The notes beneath the pieces are model-generated. The model was not told the DNA's origin. It worked only from the letters and a program-made list of their open reading frames with translations, and did not search any database. Position numbers and translations under genes: made by a program. This document shows, one piece after another, positions 12,226 to 25,900 of a DNA stretch of 64,000 nucleotides (position 1 is its first letter; each line of letters opens with the position of its first letter). Where the stretch lies: assembly GCF_000327385.1 (NCBI RefSeq), contig NW_008708739.1, positions 1 through 64,000 on the forward strand, in the 5' to 3' direction. The stretch comes from Lottia gigantea. Lineage: Eukaryota; Mollusca; Gastropoda; Lottiidae.

Positions 12226-15200
12226 ATGTTCAGACAATAAATTACAACTACAAAAATAAAACAAATTCCACAAGTCTGTTTCACAAAATCATGATTTAAA
12301 GAAAGAAAGTAAGCTTATTGGCTCATAAATCAAATTTAAAAACCATTTTAGCCATTGACTAACAAATGACTAAGATCACCATTAGTTTTTGTGAAACAGG
12401 CTCTTGCATAGAATGAAGCTTTTGGTGCTTTTCATATTATATGACTACTAAATCATATCAAGTATTCAACCATGTCTATAAAACCATGGAAACAAGCCCT
12501 GGCAGGAATCAGAATGCGGAAAGCATGTCCCTGATTAGAATAACATTAATTTACAATAATGGTCCCATGTTTAGTTGAATTCCTGTCATTATCAGGCTAC
12601 CAAAGGTCATCGTCAGGTCAAATGATGCATTCATTATCTCAATGGTGATATGATTGATCAGTCATTGGATTTATGAAGATGACTCAGGTTTGGTTTTGGT
12701 TGAAAATAGATTAGATTTGACACAGGTGGTATGGAAGAGTAAAGTATAGAATAGTATTGTAAAGCGTGGGGTGGGAAGGGGGTTGCAATTAAAATATCAA
12801 AGGGTCATGACACATGTTTAGAACTCTTCTTCGAACGCCCGACCGTTTACACTACAAAATCTGTTCCGTTCTGAGAACTGTCCTGAGACCATCTCGCCTC
12901 GGCAGTCTCAAATTGGAACAGTTATCAGAATGTTTGACCAGAGATTTAAGCTAATTTAATCCGGTCAGAGCTATTTAGGCAGCAGCAAGAATGTACTTAA
13001 GCAATTTCAATGGCAATTGCCGGACATGTCTGACTTATGCTCCAATAAGATTGTCTTTTTCAAAAACAAATTCTAAAAACTTCACTTATCTTATCAGTCA
13101 ATGACTAAAATTGATTTTCAATTTTTGTTTTACTAATCAATTAGATACAATATTTCCTAAATCTAGATTATCATGAACAAGATAATGTTGCTGTCCTGGC
13201 AAAATTTCCCTCAATGCACCCTGCATGACGTTGCCCATCTTCATTAGCCGACATGATTCAGAAAGGTAAGATGTAAAACTCCGTTCATTTCATTTAAATC
13301 TAGATTTTCGATTTTCGAGAATAAGGCCCCAAAACTTTGAGACAATCGTATGGATCTCTGTGTCCTTGACCTTCAAAGTGCTTTTAAGACTGATGGAATT
13401 CTATAATTAAATTTATCTACGAGAGTAGCAAGATGAGTCATGTCCAGTCACTATTTATCAACTATCAGTATTGATCATATTATAACTAATGGAATACCAA
13501 CGTTTACTTTTCTATTCTTCATTCCTGGTAAAACAGAAGACATCTAGAACCTATTCACTGTGTAATACATCTTTTAAAAATCAATTGTTTAAACTTGTAT
13601 TTATACTGGATTCAGCTGCAATCTAGTTTCAAAATAAATGAAGAAATTTTGCAATCTGGCTTTTCTGCTCCTGATTGGAGTTGTTATGATGGACATTGCC
13701 ATATAGTGTACAATACAGCAAAATTTGCAAGGACAGTAGCATTAGCAGTAACTGTTATATTGCTTATTAATCTTACTCATATACTTAATTGGAGTTGCTT
13801 TTCCTTTATGGTACAATGTTTTCTTGGCCGTCCTTATGATACAACAGTAACAAACAACGAACTAACACAATTGTTACAGGAGATGGAGACACATGGAAAC
13901 AGAATGTAGTTGTTTTGATGGAGCTGAGACTGCGGTACCATGTGTCACAGGCTGTAAATCAGATAGTGTTGTCTCATTACTTTAAACAGCTGCATTAAGG
14001 CACAAATTTCATGATGTTTGGTCCAATATACTAGGTATTTTATTTCTATCAATAATGCTATTTCCAAATAAAATATCCATTACAAGAAATAGTAATAAAG
14101 TGTAAGAATTCACTGGAATAAATTCCATAATAAAGTCATAAAATAAATTCCTGGAACTGAGTTCATAACAACCAGGTTTCAACTCATAAATTTCTCTATT
14201 ATATTATTCCCTGCAGTAATTTCAGGTTCTAATCAATATATGATGTTTATAATGACAGTTATCAAAATATTTCACTGTAATTCATACATCAGACAAAATA
14301 TTACTTTCTTCAAAATCAATTTACTTATTTTTATAGTCTCGTTTGACTTCTTATCTATTCGTAATAATGGTTCACAAAATTAACTAGAAACAAATAGTTT
14401 ACAACCTAAATTTCTGAAACTGATCGAGATAATTAAGATAGGTAGCACCATGCATTGTGCAATGAGGGAAGTTTTTAGAAAGCAAGATGGTTCACTTTAT
14501 TCAAATAGCTTTGTATGAGGCAGTGTCCTTTTAACCAATCAAAATGGTTGTTTCCATATCAAAAGATTGACCATTTCATTCACTAGTTCTGTGGCTGTGT
14601 TCATATCTGCAAAACTAAACCTAAACATGACAATGCAAGTGTTTTGATTGGTCAATTTAACAATCATGGGACATCACGTGACCTCAGTCAAAGGTTTACC
14701 TACTAAAGTGAAAGACGATAGAAATGTGTAATAGTTTCTGACAGGTTGATGAGACGATGATGACTAGTGTAAGATGACTTCTTATCAATTTGAACTAGTT
14801 ACATTCTAGAGTCAGTAAGATCAATGGAGTACAGGTTTTAGATTTCAAGTCATTCTACAATAATACCATAGTTTCAATCAATAATAACGAGAATTTGTCT
14901 GGTCATTTGAACATAATATGAGTTATCATATCACTCAGATGGATGAGAAACATATATTGATACAGAGTTGTTTATATAATGTTCTGAACCTTATAGGACT
15001 AATCAAATTAAATAAGTTAAGTTAAGCAAAGTTGCCTTGATGCCATATTCTTGGCCTGATGTCTTCTAAGTATAAAGTGTCATTTAGTTCTGTCCAATCT
15101 GATAAAAATGCAAATCAAGATGTTTCATTTCTTATGTATTTTATGTAGGTGTCTCCACTTGCGATTCATGATCTAACGAAATTGTTATTCATCTCATGTT

Positions 15201-17261
15201 CAAAGTAATACATTATCTAATCAATCAAATTCTCCGTTCAATAAAAACTGATTGGTAAATGGTTTTAAAATATTTAAGGTAGGAATCTAAACTGAAGAAC
15301 AACCTCCCAAGGGGACATAACCCAATCAACGATACATTCAATGTTACCAGATGGCGTTGAGGAAATAAATCATCCCAGTTAACCAGATAATTACCTCGAA
15401 AATTGTTAATTTCATCCATAATTAATTACAATACGAATGATGTCAATTCTGACCTTTTTAATAGAAATAGCCTTATCAATAGGCAGTGGAGGACGGGTCT
15501 TATATTTACCATGTTTTACTTTAGGATGTAAACATTGTATTAAGAACCAAGAGCATGATGTTCAGCATGTTTCATACACTATTACATAAGTACATGTTTC
15601 ACTTTAACAGGTAAACTTAATAATATGAAATACTGATGTAAATTCAGAATCAATAGGTAGTGGAGGTTCATCGTCTCTTAAACTTGACGGAAACTAATTC
15701 ATATTTCTACAAAGATCCACTGTATCAGGTAAACCTTTTATTCAAGATCGCTGGTAATAAATATACATTTTCAACCAACAATCGGTACTATTGCTCGTAA
15801 CCATCTTAATGTTTTGTTTTGAAGTACGGCCAACTCCTGTGGTATGTAAAAGGTTGCCTTAAACAGCCTGTTAATTGTCAATTCCACCAATGTGCTGGAA
15901 ATGCGAACAACTCCGGATACTGGGTTTTAAACAGGACATTAATTGTCAATTCCACCACTGTGCTGGTAGAGTGAATCAAAGTTGATATATCATAAGAGTA
16001 GTGACAAGATTGTTATTAGTAGGCCTGTAATATAAACTGATTGACTGAAGGCAGTATCAGAATGTCATAGATACAAAATGACTCATCCACAGATTCTACC
16101 AAGTACTAATAAAACTTGTCATACCATGTCTACCCACAGGGACTTGATTGATCTACATTACCCATAGGGACTTACATTCAGTTGCCTTATTGATTTCTGT
16201 ATTATCAACAGCTTCATATTAAACTTTTATGAGGCTTCAGTAACAAGTTGATTTGATGCATGAAATATGGTTCTAGTAATTCCATACACTTGTAATAGAT
16301 GCAGGGTTCATACAAGACAATGATTCATTGATTGGAATCCTACCCTTCTTTTTACCTATGATTATAGACAAATTTTTACAATTTCTTCCACATTTTGGAA
16401 ATTTGACGCAATGGATCTAAGTAAGACATCTGTGTAGCACTTTGGGCCTGGGTTTAAGTCCTATCCCAACTACTGGCTTGCTTTTTGCCAAGCCAACCTC
16501 TCACACAGTTGAAATAGGTACAGCAGAAAAAGTTAGAAGTAAATCTCAAAACATTTCATTTTGGAGCATCAACCATATATTATTAATGGCCATATTTTTC
16601 ATAATCAATCTACACTGTTAATTCTAGCAATCACAATAACTGAATGTGTATTATTATCAGCTTATGTTCTAATCAAGTAAATTAGGGGGTTTATCAATAC
16701 TTCTTAAGGCCCCATTAGATGGTGTACGGTGTACGATTATCGATTACAGTAGAAAATAGAAGAAGTGAATATACATGATATGGGTCCATGGCTTCTACCT
16801 ATTGTATCAATAATCCCACACCTTACACCACACCGGGTACCATACCATCGTCTATTCTCACCGTAATACTAGCAATCTCAATAACCAAACATGTATTATT
16901 ATTGGCCTATGTTCTGATCAAGGCCCTATACAAGTAATTTGTATTATCAATACAAGACATGCTCTGTGATCACATTAAATACATGATGCATACAATAATT
17001 CATATCAATAATGATTTTTACTGATTGTATTGTCTCCTTTTATAGAACAGAAAGCTAATATATAACACATAACTATTATCTCTCAGACATTTTACAATAT
17101 AAAAAAATATCTTTCTAAATCTAGCCATTAAGTTAATTGATAGAATTTGAAACAAATTACTTTGGATTTCGCCTTTTTTGTTTGAATGATAAGTTCAGTT
17201 GTCCTTAAACTGCAGAAGAAGAATGTTTGAGATATCATTACTTGACACCGAATGCTAGTGA
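12226..17261. other. Gene-free stretch
   Basis: No exon could be supported. It includes SINE fragments (13188-13310 and a short minus-strand piece near 14450-14490) and a GC-richer island at about 12810-12955 with a 46-codon open frame. A 245-bp-spaced duplication lies near 16610 and 16860, and an imperfect inverted repeat at about 16714-16830. A hydrophobic open frame at 13595-13909 has no ATG at its upstream end and no recognisable relative. Confidence 0.5.
13188..13310 (+). repeat. SINE 3'-end fragment
   Basis: Contains 'gctgtcctggcaaaatttcc', 'ctcaatgcaccctgcatgac', 'cccatcttcattagcc' and the tail 'gatgtaaaactccgttcatt'. This is the same block order as the minus-strand copy at 4976-5300. 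It is 5'-truncated, as expected for a retroposed SINE. Confidence 0.8.
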
Positions 17262-17400
17262 GATTGTAAAGAGGTTTTCAAACCTTTTATGATATCGTTG
17301 ATTTTCACCATTTCAATTTTCAGTCAGACATCTGTGGTTCATGCAATTCCACTAAAACTGTTTGCTGACGTAGCTATAGCAAAGGCGATTGGATATTTAA
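17262..17400 (-). mobile_element. Fold-back MITE-like element, truncated copy
   Basis: In minus orientation it matches the right part of the element at 20806-21050: the end 'ttgtaaagaggttttc' (here on plus), an inner arm 'cagacatctgtggtt' and 'attccactaaaact'. The far arm is lost or diverged. Confidence 0.6.
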
Positions 17401-17439
17401 GCAGCTTTTTTCATTTAATCGAAAATTTTAAAGTCAACA

Positions 17440-18300
17440 ACCTTAATCTCAGACTAATTAAAATCATAAAAACCTTGAGACTAGTTCTATGAAATAAGAC
17501 TCCAATTTACCTTGTCTGTATAGTATCTATTTCATATTGATTAAGTCATTGCTCTCTCTTGTCATTCACCTACTTACTAAGTCATGAGCCCTTTTTTTTG
17601 CATTACTATGTGCTAGCTTGTTGGACACTTAAGTTTCATATAACAAAGCCTTGAGATTGTGTCTATGAAATAAGAATCCAAATTTACATTGTAAGATTTA
17701 ATTTGAAAGGGATTAAGGTATTGCCCTGCTTGTTCATAGTTTCCCAAAGAAGCCATGGTGGTTGGTCTTTACTTCTGTGTTTTCTTGTTGGACACCATAA
17801 TTTCATATAACTAAAGCCTTGAAACAAGTTTACGATATGTCTATGAAATGAAATTCCTAATTACATTGTTTATATGGTAGAAACTTACTGTATCTATTAC
17901 ATATTAATTAAGTCATTGTTCTGTATTGTCCAATGTTGTTTTCAGGAAACATTAGTTGAGGAGGCCGAGCAGGGGCCACAAAATTTCCAGGGGGGCCACA
18001 GGCCATTCCTTCACTATGCAAAATGATATAAAATTTGCACACAAGCCGACCCCTGGTTCCAGAGTAAGAACACCCCTGGTATTGTCAGATAGTTTGCTAG
18101 GATAAGAAAACCAAGATTGCATGTTGGACATGATAATTGTACATTACAAAAACCTTGAGACAAGTTTATTATATGATATGTTGTATGTTAGATACCAGTT
18201 TGTCTATGAAATATGAATCCAATTGACATAGTCTGTAAAGTATAAACTTATTGTTCTATCCATTATAACATGACAACAGGTCTGTAATATGATACTCAAA
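17440..18300. repeat. Degenerate long-period tandem repeat
   Basis: Three to four diverged copies with a period of roughly 170-200 bp, recognised by 'aaaccttgagac.agtt', 'tctatgaaataag' and 'tccaatttac' followed by 'attaagtcattg'. The copies lie near 17470, 17650, 17820 and 18150. Interspersed repeat C interrupts the array near 17943. Confidence 0.6.
17943..18075. repeat. Interspersed repeat C, copy 1
   Basis: Shares 'ggaaacat.ag.tgagg', 'gggccacaggccattc' and 'tttactatg.aaaat'-like segments with 41928-42015, and the front part with 57352-57425. Its class is unknown. Confidence 0.6.
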
Positions 18301-19475
18301 GAATAAAGCCTGCTGTTTAATGTCAGGATTCCAATTCCAAGTACCGCCAATATTTCCACGATGTAGTCATTATTCCACACTAGCTAAAAATCAATAGGTC
18401 TTTTATTTTATATTGACAAGTTTCTACAATAACAGACTCTAGAGTGGTATGGTTAATGTAAAGGGGAAGTAGGGCATGGTTAAGATAAAAAGAAAGGGGA
18501 AAGCTAATTGGGAGGGTATAGAACATTGGTAATTAGATTCAATAGTAGGGCTAATGCAATAGGGAGTTGGTATTGGGTCTAATACACGTTCACCTTGGTC
18601 TGAAATGAGAGGTGAGGATACACAAGCCAGGGAGTATGGGAAGGAAAAGATAAAAAAGAAGGTGGAATAATTTTATACGATGTCTATTTTTTTTTTTTTG
18701 AAATGGAGAAACAAAATTAAATTGAGTTTTTACATCTATTGATCAAAGCCAATGAAGAAAGGCAAAAAGGAAAAAATTTGATATTTGAAATGTGAGGTCA
18801 GTTGTCTGAAGATAGCATAGCGTGAAACTCTGAGTAACAACAGTACAATGTTAGTTCTGTTTTAATATTTCTATTTCATATGTTATATAGAAATTAGCAT
18901 CCAATGTTCATAGTAAACTATATCAAGCTTTTACAGTTGAAGTCATTTTTAAAGTGTTTATTAGTTTTCCAGATTTTAAATCTATCACGATCTATAGTAT
19001 GAAGGAGGAAGGCAAATTGTGGACATATGTGTTTACATTAGGCTGCAGAGGAAGAAAATTGGTTAGAATTTCCCATCCTAAAACATCAAAGAAACACAGA
19101 TATATCTTTAAAACGACCTTTGAACTCATTTCTTTGAGAATTTGAATATTTTCAGTTTGACGACATCTTATATTTCATTAAAGCTAAGACTTTAATAAGT
19201 CTTGTAAACAGAGACTATGAAAATCAAACAAACTTTAAGGCTGGATGACTGGTAATTAACTTTTAAACTTGAGTCAGAAAGTTGGGTTTTTATTTACATG
19301 GTACACTTAACAAGACTCTTTTGCTAATAAAATTGACGTTTTTTTAAGAAAATTAAATTTCAAGATTGGAAGAAAACTAACGGTATAAGAGTCTTCAGTT
19401 TGTTTACATAAATATAGAATCTTCAGAAGACAATATAAGGTGTAATGTAGTTCTATATCACTCTCTCACTCACTC
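18301..19475. other. Gene-free stretch downstream of the last visible TMEM132 exon
   Basis: This should be intronic if the TMEM132 gene on the minus strand continues, but I found no fourth exon. A T9 run occurs near 18695. Nothing else is supported. Confidence 0.45.
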
Positions 19476-19640
19476 AGGGTTTATCAACTTTGTATCCCTT
19501 TTTGAGAGTCCACATGGTTAATAAGGTATATTAGGTTATATCAACTTTGTATCCCTTTTGGAGAGTCCTCATGGTTATAAGGTATATTAGGTTATATTAA
19601 CTTTGTATTCCTATGGAGAGCCCACATTGTTAATAATGTT
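19476..19640. repeat. Short tandem repeat of about 65 bp, 3 copies
   Basis: Three copies of 'caactttgtatccctttttg' followed by 'gagagtcc.catggtta' and 'aaggtatattaggttat', each slightly diverged. Confidence 0.8.
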
Positions 19641-19936
19641 AATAAAGTTATTTCGTTTGTAAACTCCCTGTATCACTTTTAAATAATTCACAAACATAAA
19701 CAAATTTACAATATCATGGCATTACTTTTACACATACAATTCATTTCCCAATAGTTACTTCCTAATTTGGGCCTAATTACAGGAACCAGAGACATCAGAC
19801 TAGAAAAACAGAATGATGTCAATAGAAGCTGTATGTCTCTAGAAAGCTAGAAAGCCTCTCTTGAAAACCTTTAATGGTTGGAAAGATTTGGAAAGATTAA
19901 CTCCCTTAACATCTTGAAAAAAAGCAGAATTCTCAC

Positions 19937-22900
19937 CTTGTACTTTGAACATACTTAGATTTATCTTTGATAAAAGCTGTAACCACTGCTGTCTTCTGTC
20001 TATCCTTCATCTCAAAATACACACTCCATGGACTGTTTGGTTTCACGGCAGCTCCACGAATTTTTAATCCATTTTTTACTTTTGTTCTGAAAGAAACAAC
20101 AAAAAAGGAAATGAAGATTTTTAATTTTCTTTGTTCAAAAGATCTGTTTATGTCAACTGTCCACAGGTACAGATGGGGATCTTCCAAAATTTGAGGGGGC
20201 TGAATTGTATTTTTTAAATTAAAGATTAGGGTACCAGTATATACAGTCTAATCTTATTCAAACCAGTCTTTTAAAAGTAAGTAGGCTAAGCAAGTGCACC
20301 TATACATATATGCATAGCCTGTCTGACTGTACAAAATGCCTGTCTGTCACTTAGTCAGCTTAAAAACCCCAAACTGACATCTAACAAATCATCAGAAATT
20401 CAAAAGACAATTTGAGATTTCTAAACCAAATGAGAACTAGAATCAATCATAATATTGGGGAAATATTTCAAAATTAAGATACTTCTCTGCACCTAATTAG
20501 GCTTATGAAGGAGAGCAACACCATGCAGTGTGCAATGAGGGAGCAAATATTGAAGATAAAAGCTGCACATTCTACACAAAATAATATTACATAATGACCC
20601 ATTAAACAGATTTTTCAATGATTTCATACTTCATTAAGTTTCTTGAAGCAGGAGTAATCATTTTTCACTCTGAATAAAGTGTTGATTGTAGAGATAGGCC
20701 CAGGGGTGGTAATTCTGAACAAAGCCTCATTGTAAAAAATGGCAAAGTAAATAAGCTTAGTTCTCAAGTTTTTACATTACGTAAATGAATCACCTTGTTA
20801 AAGGGACTGTAAAGAGATAAATATGTGCACTATTTCAAACATCTGTGGGTTTTGCATTTCTACTAAAACTGAGTCTTTATTAATTATTTGTAGCTTTGTC
20901 GATTAGTGATGTCATAAAACACTTATTTTAGTAGAACTGCAAAAACCACAAACGTCTGACTGTAAATTTGAATGGTGCAAATCGATACTATCAGTGTCCC
21001 CTATACACATACAAATTTTAGAAAACCTCTTTACAATCTCTTTAAAGAGATAAATGGTGCAGTGTTTATGTATTTTTCAAACTCAGTGATGCCTGACTCT
21101 TAATAGTTGCAGATGCACATGTGTGCATGACATCATGAATGTCAATATCTGCCGTGGGCGATGCACCAGACAGCAAACAATTGTTTGAATTTTTAAGTGA
21201 GGAAAGTAAAAACTGAAACGCAGTTGTATGTATTCCTTTATAGCTCAAGGTTGAACAATGAAGACAGGCTACACCATGCAGTGTGCAATAGGGGAAATTA
21301 ATATTTCCAACTTGCATGGGTTGCAGAGTCTGTCAGATAGCTCCACTACGTATTTTTCTGGGGAAGTTTAGTTGAAATATTTCAAGGTGTCATCTTGACC
21401 CGACAGGATCAAATCCAATACCCCTTAGTTAACAAGCCTCTCATTGATACCCCCAGGACTAAAGAAGGATTATTTCTCTAGTATAAGAAGGTATAAAGTA
21501 TGTGACTATGATAATATTAGAGAACATAAGAGATATCAAAACGAAGGGTATTTAACAATGAATAGGTGTTGTTCGTTTTGTCAATAGAAAGAAAACGAGA
21601 CAAGACACAGCTAATCTTAAAGAACAAACAAACTGATAATAGCCTAGACCATAAACTAGTTACCCTACAGTCGTATCAAATTATAGACAGGTTGAGGGCT
21701 AGACTACACTCACTTGGGACATTCACACAGTTGATGGATTTTTGATGGGCCCAAGGGATTTTTGATGGGACTATTGGATTTTTGATTGGACCAAGAGAGT
21801 TTTGATGGGACTAATGGATTTTTGATGGGACCAAGAGATTTTTGATGGGACCAAGGGATTAATGATGGAACCAAGATACTTTTGTGGGGGTAATGGATTA
21901 TTGATGGGATCAAGGGATTTTTGATGGGATCAAGGGATTTTTGATGAGACCAAGGGATTTTTGATGGGATCAAGGGATTTTTGATGGGACTAATGGATTA
22001 TTGATGGGGAAAAAGGGATTTTTGATGGGACCAAGGGATTTTTGATTTTTGACAGAAGTAGGGATATTAGACGGAACTGGAGATTTTTGATAGGGCTACA
22101 TGCTACATTAATTTTGATAGGACCAAGGAATTTATGATGGAACCATGGGATTCTTTTTTGGGATCACAGGATTTTAGATGGGACTAGGGAATTTTGTAGC
22201 CCAGAGTATAATTCAAATTTCATATTGCAGTGAGGTGACGACTCATCATTAAGTCTCTAAAAAATATTTGAGTCCATTTGCTGGGATTGAAGGGTTCTTC
22301 CAGTAGTAATTCACTTTTCATATTTTCAATGAATAAATCATATTCTTATGTTTAAGAAACGGATAATAATCAATTTCTGCATAAACTATGTCCTTAAATG
22401 ACAACTTTACAATATCCTTAGCTTTATTCTAAAATCTTGTCATATTCTGTAAATGTTGTGCAGAACAAATAACATATTATTCAAAACAGTATAACCTTTA
22501 CAGTCTATATCAGTAAGCCCTCTAGATAGTCATACTTTCTTGGTTTTCAGGATGAGATATACCCTTAATATCAAATAAATAACAAACAAAATCCTACTTA
22601 CTGTACGACAACAACTTGAACGTTCGTATTTCCTTGTAAATAAACAGGAATCAAAAAACGACTTCCAGGTAAATATTTGGTTTTTGGAATTCGGAAAATC
22701 AGGCGATCATCTCCCTTTTCATCGTAGCGATGATCTTCAGTCGAAAGAGGCAGACTAGTTATCAGTTTCATATTCTTGGATTCCTCCGTTCGTCCAGGAA
22801 CAATTGAGTTAGATTCTTGTGCACATTCGTGGTTGTCCTCGACGCGGGACACTTGATAGTAGACTTCCACGTTGGAGACATTACGATGCCACCATTCATA

Positions 22901-25900
22901 AGGAACAGTAATTTCCATCAGACATGCACTTTTATCATTTTGATTTAAAATACACACATCTGTTAGTCGTTGATCCTCGTGAAACACGATCAACTGACCA
23001 CACCAATGTTCATTGTAATAAGATTCACTAAAATCGCTGGTTTTCAGAGATTCTTGTATCGGGCGCGCATGCATTAACACTTGAAGAAGCGGCCATTTTG
23101 GTAATAGTTCCTCTGTTAACAGATGCACACTGATGTCCATATTATGAAAAATTTCACTGTGTAGTTTGCGATTTGTCTGCTGTTCGATGTATTCCTCCGG
23201 AACAGCTTGATACGCTTCGAAAGGTCCATGACTGGCACGTAATTTGTGTAGTTCTGCACGATTGGTTATTACAAATAGTTCCTTTTCCTGCGTAGGGTTA
23301 CTGGGTTTCAGTTTGTGATAAGCCGATTTTAAAAAGAATCCATCGTTACGCTGGTCAAAATTTATTTCTACTCCATTCACACTCACTGAAATCATAAAAT
23401 AGGATAAATTAATCGTTTGGGTAAATAAATGAAATACAGTATGAAATGCAGTAAAATTAGCAGAAGAAAGTTATTTTGAAAGTTTATGGTACATTTGTAT
23501 TCTGCTGTAATATTCTTCCTGAAATTTTTTATTTCTGAACTTAATAAAAATAGAGCTAGATAGCATTGCCAAAGTTGAAAATACTATTCAGAACATATGG
23601 ATTTTTCTGGGAAACAGGCATTAACCATATATTATGTTTAACTAACTTAAAACAAAGCTGCAACAGTTTCAGATGCCAAAGTTATATAAAAATACTATCC
23701 ATATGAATTTTGCAGTGCTGTCATAAAATTGTCAAGTTTTCTGGATGAGCCAAAAAACATCAAAATAAAAATGGAAAAAGAAATAGTGTATTGAATTTAC
23801 AAACAAAAGTTGAAAAACCAGTGTCAAATCTCTTTATACAAAATCTTATGTGTGCAATATCAATTTCATACAAGGATAATATTACTTATTCATTCAATAA
23901 ACTAACAAATTAAATAAGCTCCATTGAATTATGTACAATAATTGTAACAGTTTGAATGAATTAACCTGTTTTTGAATATTTAATGAGTTAATTTCCACCA
24001 TGTGTGAAGTATTTTATAATTAAATATATCTAGCTATTGATATATGTTAGATAAACTTGTTTAATTAATACCAACACTTTACATTTACATACAAAGCTTA
24101 GATCTATTGTGAACTATTCAACTGAATTTACTCATCTCAATACAATGAAATGGAGTTTTACCTCTTACTTTGACATGTTTTGTTCTAGATGTAAAGAAAG
24201 GCAAAATCATGCTGTTAGGCAATATATATTTTTCCTCTTTGAGTATAGATACTTTTTCATATATAAATCAGATATATAAGTGACCATTGAATTCATTTCC
24301 GAAACTTTTGAGAAGCATAGACAGCAAAGTGTTTAACGCAACCCATTTCCATTTCTGGAATTCTGGAAATTAATCTCTGATAATTCCATTCAGAAGGTTG
24401 AGATAAGTAGCTATATTGCATGGCATTGCTCTATCTTAACATGGTCCATTCCAAGTTGTCTGTGGGTAAGATTGATAGAGGAAAAAACAGGAACTTCATA
24501 CAGTGGTCAAAGACTAACTTTGGTACCATTCCACATATTTTTTCAACTATCAGGTTCAACAATTATATCACAAGCAAACTTTCAACTGTTACACAGATCA
24601 AAAACAAAGCTTGAAATTTTGGACAAATTCTCAAATCAAATTTTCTACAAAGCAATATGCTTCTTTGTCTGGAACATCTGAGTATCAGTAACCTTGACCT
24701 ATTTTATTTATTCAATTACACATAGTTTGTTTTCAACATTGTTTTAACATGAAAACCAGACATGATTGTCAGTGAAGTCTGTTGAAGCCAGGAATATTCA
24801 TTATTTAGTCAGTGTATTCTCTCAGGACTCCCTACTGTTCTATCATATATGAATATTCTACCTCCTAATACATTAATTATATAAGTCTAGAAGAGCAAGG
24901 CAACATGTGCCTTTTTGGTAGGAATACTCTTTATATTGCCTACACCATTATCACATTTGATCAATTCCATGTACACTCAGTGTTTAAAGGGTTAATACAG
25001 ATCGTGATATATATAAATAAAGAATCAATACATCAATATTATCTGATCAGTTATTGATTAGCCTTATTCTTAACAAGGAAATAATTTGACAGTTTGATTG
25101 GGGTTGATTTGTATCTCGATATATCTCACAGAATGTCACTTGTTCACTAAACCTGGAAATAATTTGACAGTTTGATTGGGGTTGATTTGTATCTCGATAT
25201 ATCTCACTTGTTCACTGGACCAATTAAACAAATCTCATCGAACTAGCCATCATTGATTTTCCTTGAGGAAGTTTTTTATAGATGATAATCAATATTGGGA
25301 GATATTGGACTAAATGGTTAGTTGGGAGTCATAGTATCTTAGTGTAAGGTGCTTTCCCACCATTGGTTTCCCAGATTGTAAAAGACTGAGGTTAGAGGAC
25401 TGACAAGAAACAAAACAGCCTCTAGTTGATTGGATCGGATAATAATTTGAAACCCTATTCATTACAGAACATGCACATTAAAGATTCCTTGACAATTAAG
25501 AAATCTCTAAAGAATAGATTAATGCATATTAGCCTTTCCTTATACCACATTGCATAAGAAGAAATACCCATATTCATTAGGCTACTCATCTTCACAATGT
25601 TAAGCTATTACAAACTTCTTCTAATACCTTGATTACAATAGTCACAGAATGCAGCAATTGGATTGTACACCGGTGAATACAGCCGATCAAAATCATTGAC
25701 ATAAAGGCTGTAAACATTATAGATTTGTGATCAAACTTTCTGATGAAGCCTCTGATTGGCTGGATATTCACTAGAGTACAATCCAATCAAATTGTTTCAT
25801 TTATAAAGTTCTATGATAAAAGAAAGGTAAATATTGCAGTGAAGGTATAAGTAACAAGTTTGTAATAGCTTGATATTGTGATTGTGAAATTGCTTAGAAG

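Noticed and set aside
13595-13909. 104-codon hydrophobic open frame
   Set aside because: It opens with TTG, has no splice sites in suitable places, and its sequence recalls no known family. A membrane-like stretch can arise from T-rich DNA.
15225-15419. Possible fourth TMEM132 exon (minus)
   Set aside because: The translated sequence does not match the expected region after residue 330, and no acceptor in the needed phase is evident.
21710-21973. 87-codon frame with IPWSHQKSLDP-type repeats
   Set aside because: It is the translation of the 20-bp minisatellite in TMEM132 intron 2.
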